Assembly: GCF_000949135.2 (NCBI RefSeq)
Contig: NZ_JTAN02000021.1
Span: 248,001 to 312,000 of the forward strand
Direction of reading: 5' to 3'
DNA length: 64,000 nt
Source: Burkholderia sp. USMB20
GTDB taxonomy: Bacteria > Pseudomonadota > Gammaproteobacteria > Burkholderiales > Burkholderiaceae
Each line of letters begins with the position of its first letter. The first letter of the stretch is position 1. Of this stretch, positions 51,480 to 60,446 are shown one piece after another. The position numbers were made by a program, and so were the translations under genes. The notes under the pieces are model-generated. The model did not search any database, had not been told where the DNA came from, and saw only the letters and a program-made list of their open reading frames with translations.

Positions 51480-53276
51480 CTAAACGGCCCGCCAACGCTT
51501 CCCGAGGACCATCAGATGAATCGCAACACCAGAACGCTGCTCGGCGCGGCCTTGATTGCCGGCAGCACGCTGCTCGCCGGATGCCAGACCGGCGCGGCCG
51601 CGCCGGATGCACGCGCGGACCGCCCGGCCGACGGCCGGCCCGTGACCCGGACCGTTTATGTCGCGCCGCAGGCGGCGCGCTGCACGGGCGTCGCGCCGAT
51701 GGACTGCCTGCAGGTGCGCAGCGGCCCGGCCGAGCCTTGGAGCCTGTGGTACGCGGGCATCGAGGGCTTTGCGTACCAGCCCGGCTATCAATATGTGCTG
51801 GAAGTCGACGAATATCGCGTCGCGCAGCCGCCGGCCGACGGTTCGTCGATCCGCTGGGTGCTCAAGCGGGTCGTCGAGCGCCGCCCGGTGAACTGACGGC
51901 CGCGGCGCGACCGGCCGCGGCGGCGCGGCGGTATCGATCCGCCGGAACACGACGGACGACAGCAGCGTGACCGCGCCCATGCAGACGAACGACAGCATGA
52001 AGCCGTTCGCCATCGAGCCCCAATGCGCGGCGAACAGGTTCACGAGCCCGCCGCCGATCGATACGCCGAGCCCCATCGCCAGCATCTGCATCATCGTGAA
52101 CAGGCTGTTGCCGCTGCCGGCGTCGGCGTGCGACAGGCCCTTGAGCGTCACGGCGTTCATCGCGGCGAACTGCATCGAGTTCGCGGCGCCGAACACGACC
52201 AGCAACGCCATCTCCAGCACCGGCGCGGGCCGGGCCGACACCAGCGCGAACCCGGCGATCGCGCCACCGACGATCCCCGTGTTCACGACCAGGAACGTCG
52301 CATAACCGAAGCGTTTCGCGAGCGGTGCGATCCAGCGCTTCGCGATCACGCCGGCGATCGCGGCCGGCAGCAGCATCATCCCCGACTGCAGCGGCGTATA
52401 GCCGAGCTGCACCTGCATCAGCAGCGGCAGCATGAACGGCACCGAGCTCGTGCCGATCCGGCACAGCAGGTTGCCGAGCAGCCCCGCGCCGAAGTTCGGC
52501 TCGCGGAACAGCCCGAGCCGGAACAGCGGCTGCGCGCGGCGCCGCGCATGGGGCAGGTACGCGAGCGCGCTCGCCACGCCGAGCACGGCCAGCCCGATCG
52601 CCCAGCCGGTGCGGTGCGCGCGCATCGGCGGATCGATCGCGAGCGACAGCGCGATCATCGCGACCGACAGCAGCGCGCAGCCGATAAAGTCGAACGGCGG
52701 CGGCTGCATCGCCTGGTCGTGCGGCAGGAAGCGCTGCACCGCGATGAAGCCGACCACGCCGACCGGCACGTTGACGATGAACACCCAGTGCCAGGAAATC
52801 GCCTGCGTGAGCCAGCCGCCGAGCGTGGGGCCGACGATCGGGCCGAGCTGCGCGGCGATCGACACGAACGCGATCGCCGCGACGTACCGTTCGCCGGGCA
52901 CGCGGCGCAGCACGGCGAGCCGCCCGATCGGCAGCAGCATCGAGCCGCCGACGCCTTGCACGGCGCGCGCGACGACGAGCTGGCCGAGCGTGTGCGACGC
53001 CGCGCAGCCGATCGATGCGAGCGAGAACACCAGGATGGCGAGCGAGAACACGCGGCGCGTGCCGAAGCGGTCGGCGAGCCAGCCGGACGCCGGCGTGAGC
53101 ATCGCCATCGTCAGCGTATAGACGACCACGACCGGCTGCATCGCGAGCGGCGACGCATGCAGGCTTTGTGCGATCGACGGCAGCGCGGTGTTGACGATCG
53201 TGGTGTCGAGCGACTGCATGAAGAACGCGGCGGCGACGATCCACAGAAGCGCGGAGTGTGAGGGTTCGCGGGACAT
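51480..53276 (-). CDS. DHA2-type MFS multidrug exporter with antisense C-terminal tail
   Basis: A drug:H+ antiporter of the 14-helix type. LDTTIVNTALPSIAQSLH at the first helix and LADRFGTRRVFSLAILVFSL are MdtD/EmrB-like signatures; the membrane part ends with MLSFVCMGAVTLLSSVVFRR about residue 448. The frame then stays open for about 150 Arg/Ala/Pro-rich residues, running antisense through the whole DUF4377 lipoprotein gene. The tail has no membrane or domain features and is probably not conserved. Either translation really continues, or a frameshift hides a normal stop near 51900. ATG chosen just before the first helix. Substrates unknown. Confidence 0.8.
   Translation of the reverse strand: MSREPSHSALLWIVAAAFFMQSLDTTIVNTALPSIAQSLHASPLAMQPVVVVYTLTMAMLTPASGWLADRFGTRRVFSLAILVFSLASIGCAASHTLGQLVVARAVQGVGGSMLLPIGRLAVLRRVPGERYVAAIAFVSIAAQLGPIVGPTLGGWLTQAISWHWVFIVNVPVGVVGFIAVQRFLPHDQAMQPPPFDFIGCALLSVAMIALSLAIDPPMRAHRTGWAIGLAVLGVASALAYLPHARRRAQPLFRLGLFREPNFGAGLLGNLLCRIGTSSVPFMLPLLMQVQLGYTPLQSGMMLLPAAIAGVIAKRWIAPLAKRFGYATFLVVNTGIVGGAIAGFALVSARPAPVLEMALLVVFGAANSMQFAAMNAVTLKGLSHADAGSGNSLFTMMQMLAMGLGVSIGGGLVNLFAAHWGSMANGFMLSFVCMGAVTLLSSVVFRRIDTAAPPRPVAPRPSVHRAALDDPLEHPADRRTVGRRLRDAIFVDFQHILIAGLVRKALDARVPQAPRLGRAAAHLQAVHRRDARAARRLRRDINGPGHGPAVGRAVRACIRRGRAGLASGEQRAAGNQGRAEQRSGVAIHLMVLGKRWRAV
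51516..51896 (+). CDS. DUF4377 lipoprotein
   Basis: A 126-aa exported lipoprotein with lipobox LLAGC (Cys22). The body (RCTGVAPMDCLQVRSGPAEP, then WYAGIEGFAYQPGYQYVLEV) is a DUF4377/META-neighbour domain with two conserved cysteines. Such domains are found beside heat-shock META proteins; function unknown. A plausible GAGGA-like sequence precedes the ATG. Convergent and overlapping with the exporter's predicted tail. Confidence 0.85.
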   Translation: MNRNTRTLLGAALIAGSTLLAGCQTGAAAPDARADRPADGRPVTRTVYVAPQAARCTGVAPMDCLQVRSGPAEPWSLWYAGIEGFAYQPGYQYVLEVDEYRVAQPPADGSSIRWVLKRVVERRPVN

Positions 53277-53652
53277 GACGAAACGGGAAGTGCGGCGACC
53301 GGCGCGGCGGCGACGCGACGGGGCGCGGCCGGCAGCGGCAGGCGCGCGCGGCGCACGGCCGTCTACGAGCACTCGATGGTACCGATTCCGGCGGTCGTCG
53401 GAAGATGCCTCGATGCGCTGAACGGCGACCGGCCGCCCGCGCTGCCCGACGTCGATGCATCGCCCGCCGCGAAGCGGCTCAGCCAGCCGGCCGGCACGCT
53501 GCTCGAGCTACCGGAAACCAGCGACCTGCGCGCGTCCGGCGCGGTCGATCAAAGCGGGTAGCGCACGTCGTTACCGGACGGCGACGCTTCGCGCGGCATC
53601 CGGCCGGGTTCACGCCGGCCGGTCCGCGCGCCACACACCGCGCGTCGCCGTG
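53277..53652. other. Intergenic region, no supported gene
   Basis: A 61-residue frame on the plus strand (53376-53561) starts with ATG but has no ribosome binding site or recognised similarity. The remaining frames are GC-driven. Promoters for the leftward MFS exporter probably lie here. Confidence 0.45.
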
Positions 53653-54003
53653 TCATGCCGCGCGTTTCTGCGAAAGCACCAGCAGCGCGCCGTTCCTGTC
53701 CTCCAGCACCGCGCGGTATTCGTGCGGCCCGGCCTGCACCGGCACGCGCACCGCCGCGCCGGCTTTCACGACCCGCGCCATCGCCGCGTAAAGGTCGTCA
53801 TCCTCATCGACCCGCAGCGTGAGCGCCGCGCGCTCGACGATCTGCTCGTCGCCGGCGACCAGCGCGATCGTCAGCGGGCCGCCGTCGAGCGCGCAATAGC
53901 GGTCGCCGTCGCGGAACTTCACGTTCAGGCCCAGTCCGTCGACGAACAGCGGCAGCGCCGTGTCGATGTCGTCGACCGGATACAGCAGCATCGATACCTT
54001 CAT
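53653..54003 (-). CDS. VOC/glyoxalase family protein
   Basis: A 116-aa single-domain protein of the vicinal-oxygen-chelate fold (SMLLYPVDDIDTALPLFVDG; HEYRAVLEDRNGALLVLSQK). Metal-binding and substrate residues cannot be assigned surely; such proteins act as glyoxalases, dioxygenases or resistance factors as dimers. GGGAGAGAGG precedes the ATG. Divergent from the luciferase-like gene that begins the catabolic operon, so it may share regulation with it. Confidence 0.85.
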   Translation of the reverse strand: MKVSMLLYPVDDIDTALPLFVDGLGLNVKFRDGDRYCALDGGPLTIALVAGDEQIVERAALTLRVDEDDDLYAAMARVVKAGAAVRVPVQAGPHEYRAVLEDRNGALLVLSQKRAA

Positions 54004-54263
54004 TCCCTCTCTCCCTTGTCGTGATGTGACCGGCGCGCACCGCACCGTCGTTCGATGCTAGCGCGCGGTGCCGGCCGCGACGCAGTCCGATCGGACGACG
54101 GTGAAACCCCTCTGTCCCCGCATGCGTGCCGTTACTCCAAACAGACGATGCCCGGGCGGGCCCGCGCGCCGACACTCCCATCCGTGGACCGTCGCTATTC
54201 GTCCGTATCGTGCGGGCGGCCTGCGCGACCCCGACTCGTCCAACATACATGGAGACGCACGCA

Positions 54264-55403
54264 ATGAAGTTTTCCCTCATCTACGAAGCCCAGACCACCG
54301 ACGCATCGCGCGAGGGCGACCACCGGGTGTTCAAGGAGACGGTCGAACAGGCGCTGCTGGCCGAGCAGGTCGGTTTCGACACGATCTGGTGCGTGGAGCA
54401 CACGTCGCTGACCAACTATGCGCACATGAGCGCGCCGGAAACCTTCCTTGCGTACCTGGCCGGCCGCACGACGCGCATCGGCCTCGGTCACGGCGTCGTG
54501 TGCCTGCCGCCGGCGATGAACCATCCGATCAAGGTCGCCGAGCGCGTCGCGCTGCTCGACATCCTGTCGGGCGGCCGCGTGCATTTCGGCGTCGGCAAGG
54601 GCGGCAGCCAGCAGGAAGCGGGCGCGTTCGGCTACGACCTCAACGAACTGCAGCCGATGATCGACGAGTCGATGTACCTGGTGCCGAAGATGTTCGTGCA
54701 GGACGAGATCGAGCACGACGGCAAGTACATCAAGATTCCGAAGCGTCCGATCCACCCGAAGCCGTTCCAGGATCCGCATCCGCCGATGTACCTCGCCTGC
54801 ACGAACACCGACGCGCTGCTGCGCGCCGGCCAGCGCGGGATGGGCGCGCTGGTGCTCGGCTTCGGCGGGCCCGATGAGGTCGCGAAGAAGAACGCGATCT
54901 ATCGCGAAGCGTGGGCGAACCGCAAGCCGGAAGACCAGGTCGGCTTCCGCCCGACCCAGCACCTCGCGGCGCTGTGCCCGACGGTCGTGATGGCCGACGG
55001 CCAGAAGGCCCGCAAGATCGGCATCCGTGGCCAGCGCTACTTCATGGAATCGCTCGCGTACTGGTACACGGGCGGCGAGCGTCCGGACCCGGCGAAGTGG
55101 GGCGACGACCTCGTGCAGGCCGATACCGGCGAGATGGTGATCCGCTCGCGCTTCGCGTCGGAGGAAGTCGTCGTGAACTTCGCCGATCCGGCGCTCGCGA
55201 TGATGAACCCGAACCATGCGTACGGCACGGTGGACGACTGCATCGGCTACGTGGGCCGCCTGCAGGAAGCGGGCGTCGACGAAGTGCTGTTCCTGTGCCA
55301 GATGGGCACGGTGCCGCACGACGCGCAGATGGAGACGATCCGCAACATCGGCGAGCACGTGATCCCGTTCTTCAACAAGGAACAGGAGCGCGCCTGCGCA
55401 TAA
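54264..55403 (+). CDS. LLM-class (luciferase-like) flavin-dependent oxidoreductase
   Basis: A 379-aa TIM-barrel monooxygenase of the bacterial luciferase family. KFSLIYEAQTTD at the start, then TIWCVEHTSLTNYAHMSAPE, LGHGVVCLPPAMNHPIKVAE and LLDILSGGRVHFGVGKGGSQ are family positions. It uses reduced FMN and oxygen and depends on a separate flavin reductase, supplied by the gene at 58543. First gene of the catabolic cluster. ATG chosen with GGAG 9-12 bp upstream; ATG at 54249 is an alternative. Baeyer-Villiger or hydroxylation chemistry is plausible. Confidence 0.88.
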   Translation: MKFSLIYEAQTTDASREGDHRVFKETVEQALLAEQVGFDTIWCVEHTSLTNYAHMSAPETFLAYLAGRTTRIGLGHGVVCLPPAMNHPIKVAERVALLDILSGGRVHFGVGKGGSQQEAGAFGYDLNELQPMIDESMYLVPKMFVQDEIEHDGKYIKIPKRPIHPKPFQDPHPPMYLACTNTDALLRAGQRGMGALVLGFGGPDEVAKKNAIYREAWANRKPEDQVGFRPTQHLAALCPTVVMADGQKARKIGIRGQRYFMESLAYWYTGGERPDPAKWGDDLVQADTGEMVIRSRFASEEVVVNFADPALAMMNPNHAYGTVDDCIGYVGRLQEAGVDEVLFLCQMGTVPHDAQMETIRNIGEHVIPFFNKEQERACA

Positions 55404-55581
55404 GGCGAGGCGTGTCGCGTCACGCCGCGCCCGTCGTCCCTTCGGACGATGCGGCGCGGCCGCGCGAAGCCGACCATCGTCGGCAGGAACCCTCGCTCGC
55501 GGCGCCGCCCGCGACGAATCACTTAAAGAGAGACCGGGGTGGGCGCCGCCGCGCGCGCGCTCCGTATCACAGGAGACATTC

Positions 55582-56775
55582 GTGCATCGCGACAACGATT
55601 CGAACGCACTGGCCGCCACGCTGATCGCCCGGGCCGAGGCGCTCGCGCCGACGCTGGCCGGCCGCGCCGCGCAGGCGGAAGCGCAGGGCCGCATCCCCGC
55701 CGAGACGATCGCCGACATGCAGGCCGCCGGCTTCTTCAAGGTGCTGCAACCGAAACGCTACGGCGGCTACGAGCTCGATCCGCAAACCTTCTTCGACATC
55801 CAGATGGCGCTCGCGCGCGGCTGCATGTCGACGGCATGGGTGTACGGCGTCGTCGGCGTGCACAACTGGCAGCTCGCGCTGTTCGACGAGCGCGCGCAGC
55901 AGGACGTATGGGGCAAGGATCCCGCGACGCTGATCGCGTCGACCTACATGCCGGTCGGCCGCGTGACGCCGGTCGAAGGCGGCTTCCGGCTGTCCGGCCA
56001 CTGGAAGTTCTCGAGCGGCAGCGAGCTGTGCGAATGGGTGTTCCTCGGCGCGCTGGTGCCGCCGGCCGAGGCCGGCCAGCCGCCGGAATACCGCACCTTC
56101 CTGCTGCCGAAATCCGACTACCGGATCCAGCAGGACTGGGACGTGCTCGGCCTGCGCGCGACCGGCAGCCACGACATCGTCGTCGACGACGTGTTCGTGC
56201 CCGCGTACCGCACGCACAAGGCGATCGACGGGATGATGGGCACGAGCCCGGGCCTGGCCGTCAACGACGCGCCGCTGTTCAGGCTGCCGTTCGCGCAGAT
56301 CTTCGTGCGCGCGGTGTGCACGTCGTGCATCGGCGCGCTGCAGGGCGCGCTCGACGATTTCACCGGCTATGCGGCCACACGCGTGTCGGCCAACAGCGGC
56401 ACGAAGACGACCGACGATCCGGGCGCGCAGAACGCGTGCGCGAACGCGGCCGTCGCGATCGACGAGATGAAGGTGCTGCTCAAGCGCAATTTCGCGGAAC
56501 TGATGGCGTCGGTGACGGGCGGCCCGGTCGTGTCGATCGAGCGCCGCGTGCATTTTCGCTACCAGTCCGCGCAGGTCGCCGAGCGTTGCGCGCAGGCCGC
56601 GAACGCACTGCTGCGCTATGCGGGCGGCAACGGCATCTATCACCGCAATCCGCTGGTGCGCCGCTTCCTCGACCTGCACGCGGCCCGCGCGCACTACGCG
56701 AACAACGTGGACCGCTTCGGCCAGAACCTCGGCGCCGTGATGCTCGGCCGCGAGAACACGGACTATTTCATCTGA
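55582..56775 (+). CDS. HsaA-like flavin-dependent monooxygenase, oxygenase subunit
   Basis: A 397-aa protein with the acyl-CoA-dehydrogenase fold used by two-component phenol and steroid hydroxylases (HsaA, HpaH). GRIPAETIADMQAAGFFKVL at the start, GYELDPQTFFDIQMALARGC, FRLSGHWKFSSGSELCEW and the C-terminal FAD/FMN site (NALLRYAGGNGIYHRNPLVR) are family-like. It lacks the acyl-CoA dehydrogenase catalytic Glu context, favouring a monooxygenase. It starts with GTG, supported by AGGAGA 6 bp upstream. Partner reductase at 58543. Substrate probably an aromatic or cyclic ring. Confidence 0.87.
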   Translation: MHRDNDSNALAATLIARAEALAPTLAGRAAQAEAQGRIPAETIADMQAAGFFKVLQPKRYGGYELDPQTFFDIQMALARGCMSTAWVYGVVGVHNWQLALFDERAQQDVWGKDPATLIASTYMPVGRVTPVEGGFRLSGHWKFSSGSELCEWVFLGALVPPAEAGQPPEYRTFLLPKSDYRIQQDWDVLGLRATGSHDIVVDDVFVPAYRTHKAIDGMMGTSPGLAVNDAPLFRLPFAQIFVRAVCTSCIGALQGALDDFTGYAATRVSANSGTKTTDDPGAQNACANAAVAIDEMKVLLKRNFAELMASVTGGPVVSIERRVHFRYQSAQVAERCAQAANALLRYAGGNGIYHRNPLVRRFLDLHAARAHYANNVDRFGQNLGAVMLGRENTDYFI

Positions 56776-56785
56776 CGAGGCGGCG

Positions 56786-58546
56786 ATGAACGACACGCAA
56801 GCGCAGCAATACGTGTTCGACGTCGTGGTCGTCGGCTCGGGCGCGGGCGCGCTGCTCGCGGCGTGCCGCGCGGCCGACCGCGGGCTGTCCGTCGTCGTGA
56901 TCGAGAAGACGGCGCTGTACGGCGGCACGTCGGCGGTCTCGGGCGGCGGCATCTGGGTGCCGTGCAATCACCATATCGCGGAACTCGGCGCGACCGACAC
57001 GCGCGAGGCTGCGAGCCGCTATCTCGACGCGTGCACGGCCGGCGCATCGTCGCGCGAGCGGCTCGACGCGTATCTCGACCAGGCGCCCGAGATGCTGCGC
57101 TACCTCGAAACGAAGACGCCGGTGCGCTACCAGGCGCTGCCGAAGTACGCGGACTATTTCCAGAAGCTGCCGGGCGCGATGCCGGGCTATCGCGCGCTCG
57201 ATCCGCTGCCGTTCGACGGCGGGCTGCTCGGCGACGAACTCGACCGGCTGCGTCCGCCGTCGCCCGGCACGCTGATCGGCGGCCGCGTGGCCGTGACGTC
57301 GAAGGAGGCGCACACGCTGTTTTCGCGCGGGCCGGGCTTCATGAGGCTCGCGATCGCGCAGTTCGGCCGCTACTGGCTCGATTTCGGCGTGCGCCGCCGC
57401 ACGCGGCGCGACCGGCGCCTGACGCTCGGCAACGCGTTGATCGGCGGGCTGCGCCGCGCGCTGCTCGAGCGCAACGTGCCCGTGTGGCTCGACACGCCGA
57501 TGCGCGACCTGCTCGACGTCGACGGCCGCGTGACGGGCGTGCGTGCGCAGCGCTTCGGGCAGCCGGTGACGATCGCCGCGCGGCGCGGCGTGATCCTCGG
57601 CGCGGGCGGCTTCGAGCGCAACCAGCCGATGCGCGAACGCTACCTGCCGCAACCGACGCAGATGCAATGGAGCGCGACGCCGCCGGCCAACACCGGCGAC
57701 GCGATAGCCGAAGGCCACCGGCTCGGCGGCGCGCTCGCGCTGATGGAACACGTATGGGGCGCGCCTACGGTCGGCGTCGCGGGCGAGGAGAAGCAACGCG
57801 CGCTGTTCGTCGAGCGCAACCTGCCCGGCTGCGTGATCGTCAACGGTCTCGGCAAGCGCTTCGTCAACGAAGCCGCGCCGTATTCGGAATTCGTGCCGGC
57901 GATGTATCGCGACCATGCGCGTACCGGCGCGTGCGTGCCGGCGTGGATGGTGTTCGACGCGCGCTTTCGCCGCAAGTATCCGTGCGGGCCGATCATGCCG
58001 GCGTCGATGATGCCCGATTCCCGCATTCCGGACGCGTTTCGCGGCGTGCTCGTGAAAGCCGACACGATCGATGCGCTCGCCGTGCGGATCGGCGTCGATG
58101 CGGCCGGGCTGCACGACACGCTGCGCGACATGGCGCGTTACGCGGCAACCGGTATCGACGAAGCGTTCGGCAAGGGCGACAACCTGTTCGACACGTACTA
58201 CGGCGATCCGAAGAACCGGCCGAATCCGTGCCTCGGGCCGGTCGACGAGGCGCCGTTCTACGCGGTGCGGATCGACGCAGGCGACATCGGCACGAAGGGC
58301 GGGCTCGTCACCGACGCGCACGCGCGCGTGCTGCGCGCCGACGGCGCGCCGATCGACGGCCTCTATGCAATCGGCAACACCAGTGCATCGGTGATGGGCG
58401 CGAGTTACCCCGGCGCGGGCTCGACGCTCGGTCCGGCGATGACCTTCGGGTTCATCGCCGCCGACCACCTGGCCGCGCAAGCGGCCGACGCCGGCGGCCG
58501 GTCAGCCCGGCCGTCCACGACAGAACTTGACGGAGTCCAATCATGA
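56786..58546 (+). CDS. KstD-like FAD-dependent dehydrogenase
   Basis: A 586-aa flavoprotein related to 3-ketosteroid delta-1-dehydrogenases and fumarate reductases. FAD motif VVVGSGAGALLAACRAADRG at residue 15, YGGTSAVSGGGIWVP at 49, and the C-terminal FAD/substrate loop GNTSASVMGASYPGAG near residue 532 are typical of KstD. It introduces a double bond next to a ring ketone. Gene overlaps the flavin reductase start by 4 bp (ATGA), and 10 bp separate it from the monooxygenase gene, so all are one operon. Confidence 0.87.
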   Translation: MNDTQAQQYVFDVVVVGSGAGALLAACRAADRGLSVVVIEKTALYGGTSAVSGGGIWVPCNHHIAELGATDTREAASRYLDACTAGASSRERLDAYLDQAPEMLRYLETKTPVRYQALPKYADYFQKLPGAMPGYRALDPLPFDGGLLGDELDRLRPPSPGTLIGGRVAVTSKEAHTLFSRGPGFMRLAIAQFGRYWLDFGVRRRTRRDRRLTLGNALIGGLRRALLERNVPVWLDTPMRDLLDVDGRVTGVRAQRFGQPVTIAARRGVILGAGGFERNQPMRERYLPQPTQMQWSATPPANTGDAIAEGHRLGGALALMEHVWGAPTVGVAGEEKQRALFVERNLPGCVIVNGLGKRFVNEAAPYSEFVPAMYRDHARTGACVPAWMVFDARFRRKYPCGPIMPASMMPDSRIPDAFRGVLVKADTIDALAVRIGVDAAGLHDTLRDMARYAATGIDEAFGKGDNLFDTYYGDPKNRPNPCLGPVDEAPFYAVRIDAGDIGTKGGLVTDAHARVLRADGAPIDGLYAIGNTSASVMGASYPGAGSTLGPAMTFGFIAADHLAAQAADAGGRSARPSTTELDGVQS

Positions 58547-59061
58547 GCGATCTCACCACCCATCCGCTGCGCACCGACATGCTGCTCGCGATGCGCCGCC
58601 TCGCGCGCTCCGTCACGGTCATCAGCAGCGCGCACGACGGCCGGCGCTACTCGATGTCCGCGACGGCGGTCGATTCGCTGTCGACCGATCCGCCGTCGCT
58701 GCTGATCTGCATCAACCGCAATGCGTCGCTGTATCCGCCGCTCGATGCGGGGGCACCGTTCTGCGTGAACGTGCTGTCGGCACGGCATGAAGGCATCGCG
58801 ATCGATTGCAGCGGCCGCCTGAAGGGCGAGGCGCGCTTCACGACCGGCGAGTGGCACACGTCGCCGCTGGGTGTGCCGTATCTGCACGATTCGCAGGCGA
58901 GCCTCGTGTGCGAGCAGGACGGCCGCTTCGAATACGGCACGCATACGGTGTTCATCGGGCGCATTCGCGAGGTGCTGATGAGCGGTGACGTCGATCCGCT
59001 CGTCTATCTCGACGGTGCGTACACGACGCCCGGCGCGCCCGCGGCCCGCGCGGCCGCGTGA
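58543..59061 (+). CDS. Flavin reductase (HsaB-like)
   Basis: A 172-aa NAD(P)H:flavin reductase of the RibF/HpaC fold that supplies reduced FMN or FAD to the two flavin monooxygenases of the cluster. RRLARSVTVISSAHDGRRYS and SMSATAVDSLSTDPPSLLIC are the family's nucleotide and flavin motifs; YGTHTVFIGRI lies near the C-terminus. Translation is coupled to the KstD-like gene through the ATGA overlap. Confidence 0.9.
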   Translation: MSDLTTHPLRTDMLLAMRRLARSVTVISSAHDGRRYSMSATAVDSLSTDPPSLLICINRNASLYPPLDAGAPFCVNVLSARHEGIAIDCSGRLKGEARFTTGEWHTSPLGVPYLHDSQASLVCEQDGRFEYGTHTVFIGRIREVLMSGDVDPLVYLDGAYTTPGAPAARAAA

Positions 59062-59100
59062 CGGCGGTGCGCGTTTTTCCGCATCGGAACGAGACGATCC

Positions 59101-59322
59101 ATGACACGCAGATTGAACCGCAATATCGAGAATGGTGCGGACACAACGATCGTGCACGAGTTCGTGCAGCTGATCGGCGCGGCGGCAACGCAGGTGCTGA
59201 ACGCGTTCGCCGGTGTTGCGCCAGCGCTGGCGCTGGCGTCGAACGACGCGCGGTGCCGCGCGGGAGAAGCCGGCTGGCATACGGCTTCGGCGGGTGCGGC
59301 CGGCGCGGCTCGCACTGCATGA
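59101..59322 (+). CDS. Possible small protein in the catabolic operon
   Basis: A 73-aa frame with ATG and a weak GAGA before it, in a 270-bp gap of an otherwise tight operon. N-terminus LNRNIENGADTTIVHEFVQL looks protein-like; the C-terminus is Ala-rich. No similarity recognised, and overlapping frames are also open, so it may simply be spacer. Confidence 0.35.
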   Translation: MTRRLNRNIENGADTTIVHEFVQLIGAAATQVLNAFAGVAPALALASNDARCRAGEAGWHTASAGAAGAARTA

Positions 59323-59332
59323 GGAGCCGGCG

Positions 59333-60400
59333 ATGAGCGATCCCCGTTTTCACCGGCTGACCGTGGCCGACGTCATCGCCGAAAGCGACGACGCGTGCTC
59401 GTTCGTGTTCGACGTGCCCGCCGCGCTGCGCGATGCGTTCGCGTATCGGCCCGGCCAGTTCCTGACGCTGAACGTGCCATGCACGGACGCGACCGTCGCG
59501 CGCTGCTACTCGCTGTCGAGCGCGCCGGGCATCGACGCGGCGCCGAAGATCACCGTCAAGCGCGTGCGCGACGGACGTGCGTCGAACTGGCTGTGCGACC
59601 GCATTCGCGCGGGCGATGCGCTCGACGTGCTGCCGCCGGCCGGCGTCTTCACGCCGCGCACGCTCGACGGCGACCTGCTGCTGTTCGCGGGCGGCAGCGG
59701 CATCACGCCGGTGCTGTCGATCCTGAAATCGGCGCTCGTGCACGGACGCGGGATGCTGACGCTGATCTATGCGAACCGCGACGAGCGCGCGGTGATTTTC
59801 CGCGACGAACTGCGGCAGCTTGCGCACCGTCATCCGGGCCGCCTGCGCGTGATCCACTGGCTCGACAGCGTGCAGGGCGTGCCGCTGCAGCGGCATCTCG
59901 AGGAACTCGCGCGGCCGTTCAGCCAGCAGGAGACGTTCATCTGCGGGCCGGCGCTGTTCATGGAGAACGCGCTCGCCGCGATGCTCGGCCTCGGGCTGCC
60001 GCGTGCGCGCGTGCATGTCGAGCGCTTCGCGTCGCTGCCGGATGCGCCGGCGCAGGCCGATCCGGCGGCATCGACCGCAACGGCGGCGGCGTCCGGCGAT
60101 GACGATCGCGACGGCGACGGTGAAGGCGCGGCGATCGAGACGGTGCTCGACGGCGAGGCGTTCGCGTTCGACAGCGCGCCCGGAGAAACGCTGCTCGACG
60201 CGATGCTGCGCGCCGGCCTGCCTGCGCCGAATTCCTGCCGGATGGGGCAGTGCGGCGCGTGCATGTGCCGCGTCGAACGCGGCGCGGTGACGCTCGACAG
60301 CAACCACGTGCTCGACGACGACGAGATCGCGGCGGGCTGGACGCTCGCCTGCTGCGCGCGGCCCGCGAGCGACGCGCTGCGCGTGGTGTTCCCCGATTGA
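59333..60400 (+). CDS. Ferredoxin reductase with C-terminal [2Fe-2S] domain (KshB-like)
   Basis: A 355-aa oxygenase reductase. FAD domain at 40-100 (YRPGQFLTLNVP, RCYSLSSAP), NAD(P)H domain at 115-230 (LLFAGGSGITPVLSILKSAL; FICGPALFMENAL), a linker rich in Asp/Gly, and a plant-type [2Fe-2S] domain with CRMGQCGACMC and a later Cys (CX4CX2C...C). This order matches KshB/PaaE-type reductases that power Rieske or flavin oxygenases. No Rieske oxygenase is encoded here, so its partner must be elsewhere or one of the operon's monooxygenases. GAGGAG precedes the ATG. Confidence 0.9.
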   Translation: MSDPRFHRLTVADVIAESDDACSFVFDVPAALRDAFAYRPGQFLTLNVPCTDATVARCYSLSSAPGIDAAPKITVKRVRDGRASNWLCDRIRAGDALDVLPPAGVFTPRTLDGDLLLFAGGSGITPVLSILKSALVHGRGMLTLIYANRDERAVIFRDELRQLAHRHPGRLRVIHWLDSVQGVPLQRHLEELARPFSQQETFICGPALFMENALAAMLGLGLPRARVHVERFASLPDAPAQADPAASTATAAASGDDDRDGDGEGAAIETVLDGEAFAFDSAPGETLLDAMLRAGLPAPNSCRMGQCGACMCRVERGAVTLDSNHVLDDDEIAAGWTLACCARPASDALRVVFPD

Positions 60401-60446
60401 GCCGCGACGTGTCGATGGCACCGACGGCAACCCTGTTTCGACGCAT

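Noticed and set aside
53376-53561. A 61-codon plus-strand gene
   Set aside because: It has an ATG but no Shine-Dalgarno, and overlapping frames of equal quality exist.
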